From positions 1,130,501-1,194,500 of the forward strand of contig NC_092576.1 in assembly GCF_037975245.1 (NCBI RefSeq): DNA of 64,000 nt, read 5' to 3'. Each line of letters opens with the position of its first letter. Position 1 is the stretch's first letter. This document shows positions 12,501-24,500 of this stretch, in pieces. The DNA is from Apostichopus japonicus. Taxonomy: Eukaryota; Echinodermata; Holothuroidea; Aspidochirotida; Stichopodidae. The notes beneath the pieces were generated by a model. It ran no database searches, was not told where the DNA came from, and worked only from the letters and a program-made list of their open reading frames with translations. Made by a program: the position numbers and the translations under genes.

Positions 12501-15500
12501 AACAGCTGCTGTCAAGGAATGACAAAGTGTCTTGATCTTTCCCATATTTCATTTCTTCAAGAAGCACAAGTTCCCTCGCCACTTAAACCTTCCCCTTCTC
12601 TGGGAGGAGGAGAACCATCGAAAACGAGTACTGATGGTAAGTTCTCCACTGGAAAATTAGCAATATTACTAAGCGAATTGATTACAAAATTTGGTATTCA
12701 TAGTATATTTTGCATTTCACACATTTAGCTCGATTGCTTTTGCAAACCAATGGCGCTAATGCCCTATTAGTATAGCAGGGCATCTGAGATTAATTAATGT
12801 CTTAAATCAAATGATGAAATGCGACAGCTACTGTCAAGGAATGACAAAGTGTCTTGATCTTTCCTATATTTCATTTCTTCAATAAAAAAATAAATTATAG
12901 GTAAATTAATTATCAATGACAAGGAATTCAATTTGATACTTGTAGGAATAAAAAATAAGGGATAGTAAAATATTTTCAAGTAATAAAAAGAAAATTTGAT
13001 ATTTTTTAATTTTTTCAGTCTTTCTGTGGGGGTACCCCCTAAAGCTTCCCCTACTCCGGAAGGAGGAGAACCATCGAAAACGAGTACTGATTGTAATTTC
13101 TCCACTGGAAAGAGATATAGAAAATTGGCAATATTACTATGCCCTATAGGTAGCCCGGCATCTGAGATTATAAAATGTCTTAAATCAAATGATGAAATGA
13201 CAAGGAAAAATTTGAAATATTATTAAGGGAGGTAGCAGGGAATCTGAGATCATATCGTAGCATAGGATGAGCCTTGTGGATTCATTTTTTTTAACTGCTA
13301 TGGTCAAATATGCACACCTATTGACTTATTACTGATTACAGGTGAAGTCTTATTTTGGGTTTCATAAAAACCAATATGGTTACTTGAATATACCTTAGAT
13401 GAAATTAAATCCATATTGTGAATCCTCATTGACTGAATGAATCATAGTGAATTGTAGTGATTATGAAATTGAAACTCTTGAGATCATGTTATTTATGATT
13501 TTATACAAAGTGTTTTAATGAATAAATAAGTATTTCTGTTCTAGTTTTTGTAGACTGTTCTTTCATCTAATTTTGAATCAAATTTGTAATACTTTTTGGT
13601 TGACACGGGCAAAACGTACTAAGCGCTTTGCAAAATGAGGCGTACATATAACGATGTTAGATGTGTGTGTAGCTTTAAATGTTTGTGTAATGCAAATGAG
13701 GACATGCACAAACTCAATAAATCAACAAAATGCCGGCACTTCATATCGTATCATGAGATGAGCTCTGTGGATTCTATGGTCAATATATGCACAATTTGGT
13801 ATTCATAGTATATTTTGCATTTCACACATTTAGCTCAATTGCTTTTGCAAACCAATGGTGCTAATGCCCTATTAGTATAGCAGGGCATCTGAGATCAATA
13901 AATGTATTAAATGAAATGATGAAATGCAACAGCTGCTGTCAAGGAATGACAAAGTGTCTTGATCTTTCCCATATTTCATTTCTTCAAGAAGCACAAGTTC
14001 CCTCGCCACTTAAACCTTCCCCTTCTCTGGGAGGAGGAGAACCATCGAAAACGAGTACTGATGGTAAGTTCTCCACTGGAAAATTAGCAATATTACTAAG
14101 CGAATTGATCACAAAATTTGGTATTCATAGTATATTTTGCATTTCACACATTTAGCTCGATTGCTTTTGCAAACCAATGGCGCTAATGCCCTATTAGTAT
14201 AGCAGGGCATCTGAGATTAATTAATGTCTTAAATCAAATGATGAAATGCGACAGCTACTGTCAAGGAATGGCAAAGTGTCTTGATCTTTCCTATATTTCA
14301 TTTCTTCAATAAAAAAATAAATTATAGGTAAATTAATTATCAATGACAAGGAATTCAATTTGATACTTGTAGGAATAAAAAATAAGGGATAGTAAAATAT
14401 TTTCAAGTAATAAAAAGAAAATTTGATATTTTTTAATTTTTTCAGTCTTTCTGTGGGGGTACCCCCTAAAGCTTCCCCTACTCCGGAAGGATGAGAACCA
14501 TCGAAAACGAGTACTGATTGTAATTTCTCCACTGGAAAAAGATATAGAAAATTGGCAATATTACTATGCCCTATAGGTAGCCCGGCATCTGAGATTATAA
14601 AATGTCTTAAATCAAATGATGAAATGACAAGGAAAAATTTGAAATATCATTAAGGGAGGTAGCAGGGAATCTGAGATCATATCGTAGCATAGGATGAGCC
14701 TTGTGGATTCATTTTTTTTAACTGCTATGGTCAAATATGCACACCTATTGACTTATTACTGATTACAGGTGAAGTCTTATTTTGGGTTTCATAAAAACCA
14801 ATATGGTTACTTGAATATACCTTAGATGAAATTAAATCCATATTGTGAATCCTCATTGACTGAATGAATCATAGTGAATTGTAGTGATTATGAAATTGAA
14901 ACTCTTGAGATCATGTTATTTATGATTTTATACAAAGTGTTTTAATGAATAAATAAGTATTTCTGTTCTAGTTTTTGTAGACTGTTCTTTCATCTAATTT
15001 TGAATCAAATTTGTAATACTTTTTGGTTGACACGGGCAAAACGTACTAAGCGCTTTGCAAATGAGGCGTATATAACGATGTTAGAGAAATGGAGCTGCAA
15101 CAAGTACTTTTCACATGGAGCTTATAGATGATATCCATTTTTCTTCATTTGCCTACAGATGTTACAAAACCAGTATTCATCAGCTTTAGTTATAAGGATC
15201 TGACTAAAGTTGAGAACTTTGTAGCGACTTTTGAGGAGGTTCTAGGGCCTAAAACATGCTGGATGTGTACCACTGGAATTAAGGGAGGACAAAATATTGA
15301 TAGACAAATTGTTCGTGCCTTAGCTGAAGCTAAAGTGGTTGTTTGCATGATTAGCCAAGATTACATCGATTCTAACGAATGTGAAAAAGAGGTATTGAGT
15401 GATTTTGATATTTCTAAATTGATTTACTTCTTGTAGTAGTGACTAAGGTGGGCGGTTCATTTGTAGGTTAGTACTGTGCTAAAATTAGATTTTAGTTTGC

Positions 15501-18500
15501 TGCATAGTTAACATTGAGTGAAACTAATTTCACAAGTTTGGGATGAATTGAATTGCAATTTCATTTGTTGAAAAGGGAAATTAATGGAAATTCTATTGAC
15601 AGATACACAGTAATATGAAATTTAAGTATTGCACAATGCCACAAAAATCATCTCCATTGTTTTCTTCTAACTCTACATACAGTTGTTTGAAGAGGCAGCT
15701 GCTTCCATGTTTGAAAGTAAATTTCAGACCCGTCTTTACTTCAGATGATGTAGATGCCACCATTAAAAAACTTCCCTTCCCTTGAATGATCTTTTAATTA
15801 CATGATTTGAAATAACAACGGAAATGTTTGCATAGCTGTTCATATGAGTTAAAGGCCGATCAAAGTGCCATGATGGCTTAGTTATCTTCCTTGAAAATAA
15901 CATGACTATTATGATATTACTTTCTCTGGTGTCACAGCATTCAGTTATTTATTTTTCTAACCTTTTAAGATGGAAAAGAGCAAATAATTTATGGCTAGAA
16001 CGGGATCAAACCAGTGACCCCTGGGTTATAAACTCAGATATGTACCAAACTTGATATCCAACAATCAGTTCGTAGCAATCCCTATATAGCCAATTCTTTG
16101 CTGGGGCCCCAGTCAGAAGCCACAGTACCTTGCATACCATGTAACCATGGATCAGGTACCAGTTTCATTCAATACAAGCCAGGAAGTTGCAGTGAAGGGA
16201 TTTCAAGATAAAATCAGCTTTCTATATAATCATTTGTTACCTTGATGTGGTTTTCTCTTTGCAATGAAAAATCCTTGCATTTGAGCTCCACAAAGATTGA
16301 AATCTAGATATCTAAAGAAATGGAAAGTTGATATTTGCCAAGTGGCTTCTTAATGAGTACAAGATTCCTCTTGTTTTTGGTGGGGTTGAAGGTCAGTCTT
16401 AGTTCACGAGATGACAATATGTGAAAATCTCAAGAGCTCTCTATCTAATGAATTCTACTTTGGCAAGGTTATACATGCAAGGCATATTGTTGCTGTTATG
16501 AACTGCAAACTTTCTATTTGCTGGAAATTTTTTTGATTAAATTGACCATAGAAATGACCTGGGTTGGAATGCTAATTGGAATTGGCATTTCTGTTGCAAC
16601 TATAAACTGAATTTGCCGGATTCAACCATATAAAGTATCTACATCCTGTATCTCCCAGAAAATCGTTCTTCAACAAAAGTTGCATTTTGATGAATTCTAA
16701 CTGAAACATTGGCAGCTAATCAAAGTGTGGAAACATTCCAAATGTTTCACATCTCAAGGATAACTTGAAAAAAATATGATCATATGAAGCTTGTGAACAA
16801 CATGTGCCCTGATGACATCACAGACTCCTGCTGTGGTTCACTTTGTGTAGTAACAAATAGTGAAGTTTTTCAAAGTAGATTACTTTCAATCAACTAACCA
16901 TAATTTGACTTGGCGACAATATATTGAGCTGCGGTTGTCAACTAATGGTAGGAAATAGTTTTCTCTAAGATAAGTGTGATATTTTTGGCCATTTGGATAT
17001 CCCTTTAATTGAATACTCAAGGTTGTATTCCTTATAATATTGTTTGTATTTTACTGTAAACAGGCGCGTAGCCAAGGGGGGGGGGGGGGCAAAGGGGGCA
17101 GCCGCCCCCCCCTTGAGCATATTTTTTAAATATTTTTGTAATGCTTTTATGATATCGCTAGTATTTTCAAAAGAGAAAATGCTAAGATGCAACTAACAAG
17201 GCCTGGGAAGTGCCATTTCCAGCGATCTGGGAGGCATTTTTAGCCAAAATTTCCTTGTACGCTTCACGCCAACCGATGGTGGCGCTACGCTTAGATAGTT
17301 TGCAATGCTGAATCTACAGTTTCGCCCCTCCCTTGGCAAATTCCTGGCTACGCGCCTGACTTTAAAGCGCCTTAGAGCAATTTCTGATTGGATAAGGCGC
17401 TATAGAAATTTTGTATAATAATAAATAATAAATAATAATATATGACAACCACTGGAGGGTCATCACTGGTTTTCTCCAGTGTTTGCTAGTATTGACAACT
17501 ACTCATTTTGGAAAAGTTTATTGTTGCAGAATTAAAAATCAAATGGCATTAAAGTTTTACAAAAATTGCTTTCTGGTTTGTTATCCTTTTTTTGTAGGTT
17601 ATGCTTGCAGAACATAGAGAGAAGGAAATTATTGCTGTTCACATTGAAAGTGTACAACGTCCATACCAGAACAAAGATGGTGGTGAATCTGCATTACAAC
17701 TTAGATTTGCTCGCCACTTGTACATGAACCTGACAGGGGAGGACATGGAAAAGAAGATGCAGGAATTAATTGCGAGAATTAAAGAGTTGATCAGTCAAGA
17801 AGACAATCAATCTCCTGGTGAGTTACAGTTAACTGACAGCATGACATGGTCAGATAATTGATTTCCATCATTTTCATATAATGGGTTAGTTGGATAACAT
17901 AATTATGGTATACTGTTAGATTAATGAACATATTTTTCCGTTCATTTCCATCATTCATTTATAACTTAGAAGATGACACGTTGAAGAGGTGTTAGGTATG
18001 TGAAGATGTGTTAGTGATCATAGTTGGAATATCTGTTGATCCAGTTGGGAAAGTACATGTCATAATAATCTCACTTAAAGTCTCTTACATCAGTCAAGGT
18101 TGCACTTGAAAATATAAATATTAAACAAAATTTTAATATAGAAAAGTTAATGGATAACATAGTACTTGGGTTATGCACATCTTAACTGCATGAAGAGCTG
18201 GTGTCATCTTTGAATTTAACATGACGTACGGTTAATATAATTAATATACTCAAAAATGCTAGCACAGCTGGCTGTATCATTTTAGGTGCCTTTTTTTACA
18301 TTCCCACACCGCCTCCCTCTTTTTAGGTCAAATTTATTACAATACCACTTGAATGTGGCTGCTAGTGCAACGGTTGGCTCTATTGCCTTGCCACATTTTC
18401 GTCACCGCAATCCTGAGATTCGCATACATGATTGACTATATGAAGTTGACTTGTAGAGAAATGAAGAAGGCTGTATGCTTTGCGTTATTTTCAGAACGTT

Positions 18501-21500
18501 GGATAACATTTCTTCTAAATTATGATGTGCACTCCCGGTTTCTCTGACAAAACTGAACAAACTGATTCATGATCAAGTCCTTTTTGATATGTCAGAAAGT
18601 ATGTTTGTGTCCATATTGTTTCTCAAGGTGTATACTGCCTATTAATGAATTGTCAGATATATTCAACAAAGTGCGACAGTCTAATGCCCTATAGGTAGCA
18701 GGGCATCTGAGATCAATAAATGTCTTAAATCAAATGATGAAATGCAACAGCTGCTGTCAAGGAATGACAAAGTGTCTTGATCTTTCCTATATTTCATTTC
18801 TTCAAGAAGAACAAGTTCCCTCTCCACTTAAACCTTCCCCTGCTCTGGAAGGAGGAGAACCATCGAAAACGAGTGCTGATAGTAAGTTCTCCACTGGAAA
18901 ATGATATGAAAATATCCCAATATTTCTAAGCGAATTGAACATAAAATTTTCAACAAAGTGCGACATAGTCAACAAACTTCAAGTTTGATCATACTTGTCA
19001 CCATAGTTTTGTCTCAATTTGTGCAATTAATTCTTTTGTCCTGTTTGACTGCAGCTACAGAGACGAAGGATTCCCAAGTCATTCAATATTCCTGTGCCTA
19101 TTGCAAAATAATTTTCAAAGAGTCCTGGCAACAGCAATACCACACAGAGACTGAAAAGCACAAAGGAAACATCAACATCAAAAAGGATGATGAAAAATGG
19201 GCCTATGGAGAACCACCATTGGGCATCACCGATGGAAAGTTCAAACTTTGTCCAAAGTGAGTGTTCTTTTCTCTATAGTATGTCTGCGATGTGGACGTTA
19301 TTGTATGCAGCATGTGCTTGATTCTTAAGGCAGGATGCTTGGTTCCCTGTGAAGGTCGCCAAAGGTCAGTTAGAGGCCAAAAACCAAAATATTAAAAACA
19401 GCAATAACTCCAATTGACAGGGTCCGACATGGTTGATATTTTGGGAGTAGTTATGAATGGGGTAATGGATCGTTGCCAAATATAACGGTCATGTGATCGA
19501 AGGTCAACAAAGGTCAATTAGGGGTAAAAAACTAGTATTTTTGCAATACCTTGAGAACCAATTGTCTGTCAAGGTTGGGGGTTACGCTATTGTAATCCAG
19601 TAGTCGACCCGCACCTGGGTGACCTTTGACCTCCGGTGACCTGTATCAGTTTTTGGGGTTATTTGAATTTTCGGGGCCATAATAGGATCTCAAAGGTACC
19701 TTCTGATCAACATTGTTCATGGGTTGACCCCTGTGCGACCTTCGTGTGCGCAGTTATCAGAGGTCAGGGTTTTGTTTTTAATAAGTACAGTTAGGATGGT
19801 CGTACAGACTTGTAATAATGTTTTTTGGAATCAGCATGTCACACTATATCTGACTGTGAGGTCAAAATGTGAAATGTTGAAAAAAATGCCCATTTAGGAG
19901 ATAAGGGGCAAAACAAACAAAAGATTGTCAATATTTTGATATATGATAGAGCTCTTTGTGCTCTACAGAAGAAACCAACTCCTACTTCAATCAGACACCC
20001 AGTTCTTAAGTTATGGGGGCCAAAAAAAGTTGGTTTTGATCTTATTAGCAATAACATTGTGTGTGCACATTGGAAAACATAACAATTTTAGGAGAGGTTT
20101 CACATCATCAAGGGGAATATTTTTGATAAAAACCATCAGGTGATCCAAGGTCATTCAAGGTTGCTTATATGCAAAAAAATGCCAACTTTGCTAATTTTAA
20201 ACTGCTAATTTTTGCAACAACTTCTAGTCACGAAGTCTGACATGGCTGATATATTGGGAAAGGTTTTGAATAAGGTAGGGGCACGTTTTCTAAAATAACC
20301 GTTATGTCATTCAAGGTCATCATAGGTCAATTGCAGGTCAAAATGTGGTTTTTAATAACTTGTAAAACTCCCACTGAGAGGGTCCGACCTTGTTGACATT
20401 TGGGAATAGTTGTAAATGGGGTAAGAGATCGTTTCCAAACGTAAAGGTCATGTGATCCAAGGTCAACAAAGGTCAATTAGTGGTTAAAAACTGGTCTTTT
20501 GCAATAACATGAAAAAATGTCCGTCAAGGTTGGGAGTTACGCTATTGTAATCCAAAAGTCGACTCGCATCTGAGTGACCTTTGACCTCAGGTAACCTATA
20601 TTATTTTCTTTGGTTATTTGAATTTTGGTAGATATATTCGGTTCTCAAAGGTACCTTCTGTTCAATATTGTCCCTGGGTTGAACCCTGTGCGATGTTCCT
20701 GTGCGAAGTTACCATAGGTCAAGGTTTTGTTTGGTTTGAATAAGTACATGTGCTTATGATGGTCGTACAGACTTCTCATGTTGCTTTTTTGAATCAGTGC
20801 GTCAAGCTACATCTTACTATAAGGTCAAGAGGTAAAATCTGGAAAAATATGCTCATTTTGGGAGATATAGGGCAAAGAAAAAAGTGTGTCCAAGTGTGCT
20901 ATATAGAGGGAACCAACTCCCGCTTCAATCGGACACCAGGTTCTCAAGTTATGAGGGGCCAAAGGTCGGTTTTGATACCTATTTAGCAATAACATTGTTT
21001 GTGTACATTGGAGCAAATAACTTTTTTTAGGACAGAGTGCACATCATCAAGGGGAAAAAACCATAAGGTCATCCAAGGTCATTCAAGGTTGCTTTGTATG
21101 CAAACATTTGCCAACCTATGCTAAGTTGTGGAATTAAGTAGGGGCACATTTTCCAAAATAACCGTGATGTGATCCAAGGTCACCAAATGTCAATTATGGG
21201 TCAAGATGTGTTTTTTGGCAATAACTTGTGAAACTACCATTGACAGGGGCTGACATGATTAATATTTGTGGACTGGTTGTGAAAGGGGTTAGGGATTGTT
21301 TCAAAACATAACAGTCGTGTGATCCAGGGTCAACGAAGGTCAATTAGTGGTCAAAAACTATTATTTAAATTGCAATAACTTGAGAACCAAAATGTCCATC
21401 AATCATAATTTGACACTGTTAAGTTGACTAAGCTCAAAAGACAATATTTTTGTAGCCTAATTTGTTATGATCCTGTTCTATGGGATAGAGTCTATAGGCA

Positions 21501-24500
21501 TCTGTAAAAGAAAGGTAGTAGGATGTTTAATTGCTGAGAAATGAGACCTCAAAAGTCAAGAAATTGCCAAGGTGGCGACAGATTGCAGAATTTCAAATTG
21601 TGATAAATCGGCCAATTGTGAAGCAATGCAACTGAAATTTTCAGAATATGCTTATTTCATGATGGTCCAATCATACAATAAATTTGGGAATTTTTAAACA
21701 GGGATGTAAGTCTTCCGTATTTTTACGGAAATCCGGTTTTTTTTTAATTCCAATAAGTCTTCCGTATTTTTACGGAAATCCGTTTCTTTTTTTAATTCCA
21801 ATAAAGTTCCACAAAATTGTTCGAATATCAAAGACACAACGCGGCAAAAATGCCTGGCCCTTTGCAGCAAGCTAACTTCAATTTTCACTCATCGATCACT
21901 CAAAATACCATTTCCAGTTTCGCATCGCATTGCACTGTACAACATTGTGCCATGTGAATATCGCTGCGAACGTGCGAACTTCAAATCGCTATAGCTCATT
22001 TCTGTCGTTGAAAAACCTTGCCTAATTCATGTTGATTGGACTGCTAATTAATATCTTCGTAACTGCTGGTGCTCGACATAAGTTTTGGGATTAACGCTTG
22101 TGATATTTGTGAGCGGCGGAAATCTACGGGATACGCATATGAAAGTTCGCTGCGACGTATTCGTAACTTTGAGCTAGCCTAACATAACGATAGTGTGTAA
22201 GTAGTAAGAACTAGGGGTAGGATGTGTTAGCGCTAATACTTCTAAGCTAGCCTAACATACAGTAACGATAGTGTGTAAGTAGTCAGAGCTAGGAGTAGGA
22301 TGTGTTAGGACGGCATTCACCGGGGGTCTCCGAATAGCTTTCCGGTTTTTTTTTTTTTGGCTGCACTTACATCCCTGTTTAAAAGATGTCGAACTACAAC
22401 TCCAAAATTTAGTGATTTGATATGGAGTGACCCATAAGCTGACTCCTCTGCAACCTTTGTGTGCTAAGTTATTAGAGATCAAGGTTTTGTTAAAATTCTT
22501 AATAAGTACAGTTAGGATGATTCTGTGATTTCTGTAAAAAGAGCCAACTCATGCTTATATCAGTCACTTGGTCCTCAACAGGTTGTCAAAAGGACCAACG
22601 GTGGATTTGTGATATTTTGCAATAATATTGTGTGTGTACATCGGACCACATAACAATTTAAGGACAGTGCTGCTCCCTTGTAAATATTCCTTACAAGCAA
22701 GGAACCATAATGCCCTTAGGCTCTTGTTTGTTAAAGTAATGTCATGCATATTAATAAATGGGCAAGGCATAATGTAAAAAATGTAAAGATGGCCATATTT
22801 TGGCAACTTCTTGTGTTTTCTTTCATGTTTGGGTTGTTTATGCATTGTTAGCGAAATGTTAAAATCCCCAAAACCACTTAGAACAGGAGAACTAACTAAT
22901 AATTAAAACAAAAATTGAATGAATGTATTTACAGCTCACATTATTGAGTTTGAGAATCATCTCTCTGATTCAAGTAGGTTCCTCTCCATGCACTCCTGTC
23001 TTGGGACTGGCACCAACATTAGGAGATAACTATGGCTTCTCACTTTCCAAAGAGATGTTCCAGAGTGGGGAAGGTGGGTGGACTTATATGCGGTAGGTGA
23101 GTGGTTAACAAATTCCAAAACAGGTAAGTGGTTAACTTATAACACGCATTTACTTACCTCATCTACATATGCATTCAGACTAGCACTGTTGAGAAGGGGG
23201 TGGGACCGGAACGCAATGTCCTGGAACACTGAGTACTGCTCTCCCTAAGGAGCCCTCTGCTGAAACTGAGGGTGTGAGTTTTCCATTCCGCAGCCTTTAT
23301 GACATCTTCCATTGGGACGTTTCAGAACCAAGCCCTGGCGATGGCTTGTGCCCTATAGTCTGTTCTTGCCTGTCAAATGGGTCTTGATTAGATTGACAAT
23401 TCAACTCAACAGAGTCTGTTTTGAGGCTGTGGCGAAGGGACGTCTTCGTAGGATGTCAGCCTTTTGACGTCCTGATTGGTTTGGTTTTCTCTAGGTACCA
23501 CTTTAGTTCCCTGAATGAACATCAAAGTTTGTCCTCAGTCATCGATGATATTGAGGTTAGTGTCTGTAGGAAGATTTCCTCTTGGGTAAATAAGGATGAC
23601 TGGTTCTTTGCCAGGAACTCTGGGTGAGGTGGTAGGCATATTCCACCTGGTTTGGTCGTCAAGGTGTGTAGGCAGCTTCTTCTTGCTGGTGTCGCTGCCA
23701 AGAGGAAGAGTGTCTCATATGTGAGAAATTCCAATGGGTTCAATTGGTGCAAACGTGGTTTTTCAAGGTCTTGAAGTACATTGTTAATGGACCATGTTGG
23801 AGTCAGATTCTTTGTTTGGTAGACGACAATTGCACATGCCCTTTTATTGTTGTTGTTGCCCACAGTTGAACCGACTGAGAAGACCTTGTGAACTGCTGCA
23901 ATGGATGATCTGCAGTTTTTTATTTTGCTAACTTGTTTGCCCTCATCAAAACGTTGTGTGAAGAAGTTAGCGATTTCTGTTGCAGAAGCTTCCAGGGGAC
24001 GGTGAGAGTTTGTGGCTGCCCCACGAAAAGGACTTCGCCAATCTCAAGTCATATATGCTAGTTGTGGAGACCCTGTGCCAGCTGTTGCCAGAGCTGTAGT
24101 TTCTGGTGGAACTCCTTCTACTGCCATGTTTCCGGATAGTTACCACATTGAGAGATGTGGACTGTGAAGGTCTCTGTAGCGAAGTCGGCTTCATAACTAG
24201 GTTAGTAGGGGTCCTTCTTTGGGAAGTTTGAATGGGAGATACACAAGTAGACTTAACAGCAGCGGGAACCAAGTGTGGTTGGGCCAACATGGAGCTATCA
24301 GTGTCATATCCCCGTTCGTTCCTTGTAGCGTCACTAGGAACATGTGTAGAAGGCGGAGGGATCGCACAGGTCAACAGGTCTGTCAAATGGACACAGGATT
24401 ACATGTGTCTACCGTGCTTCTGGGTGAAAGTGTCTTGAGTAGAACAACAGGAGCTTCTTGTTGTCCACGGTTGCAAAAAGATCAAGGGATGGTTGCCCAT

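Larger units (their letters stand above)
12231..13660 (+). repeat. Tandem duplication, unit 1 (1.43 kb)
   Basis: The unit runs from atgtgtgtgtagcttt to ...aacgatgttag and is followed head-to-tail by a near-identical copy at 13,661-15,084. The offset is 1,430 nt at the left, 1,427 nt after a 3-nt indel near 12,435, and 1,424 nt by the right end. By eye only a handful of substitutions separate the copies. It contains one good linker exon and one decayed linker exon. Gene B has a single, more diverged version at about 61,226-61,720, directly before its TIR exon. Confidence 0.85.
13661..15084 (+). repeat. Tandem duplication, unit 2 (1.42 kb)
   Basis: Second copy of the unit at 12,231-13,660, ending aacgatgttag before the unique sequence agaaatggagctg that leads to the TIR exon. 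The high similarity means a recent event or ongoing homogenisation; a collapsed or expanded assembly is the technical alternative. Confidence 0.85.
15392..17597 (+). other. Gene A intron within the TIR domain
   Basis: The first ~550 nt are colinear with the gene B intron (62,013-62,082 and 63,592-64,000), where a LINE has inserted. In gene A it carries a SINE-like stretch and a short hAT-like element, listed separately. No exon was recognised. Confidence 0.6.

Noticed and set aside
16002-16012. tRNA gene on the minus strand
   Set aside because: Only a B-box-like word is present; no A box at proper distance and no cloverleaf.
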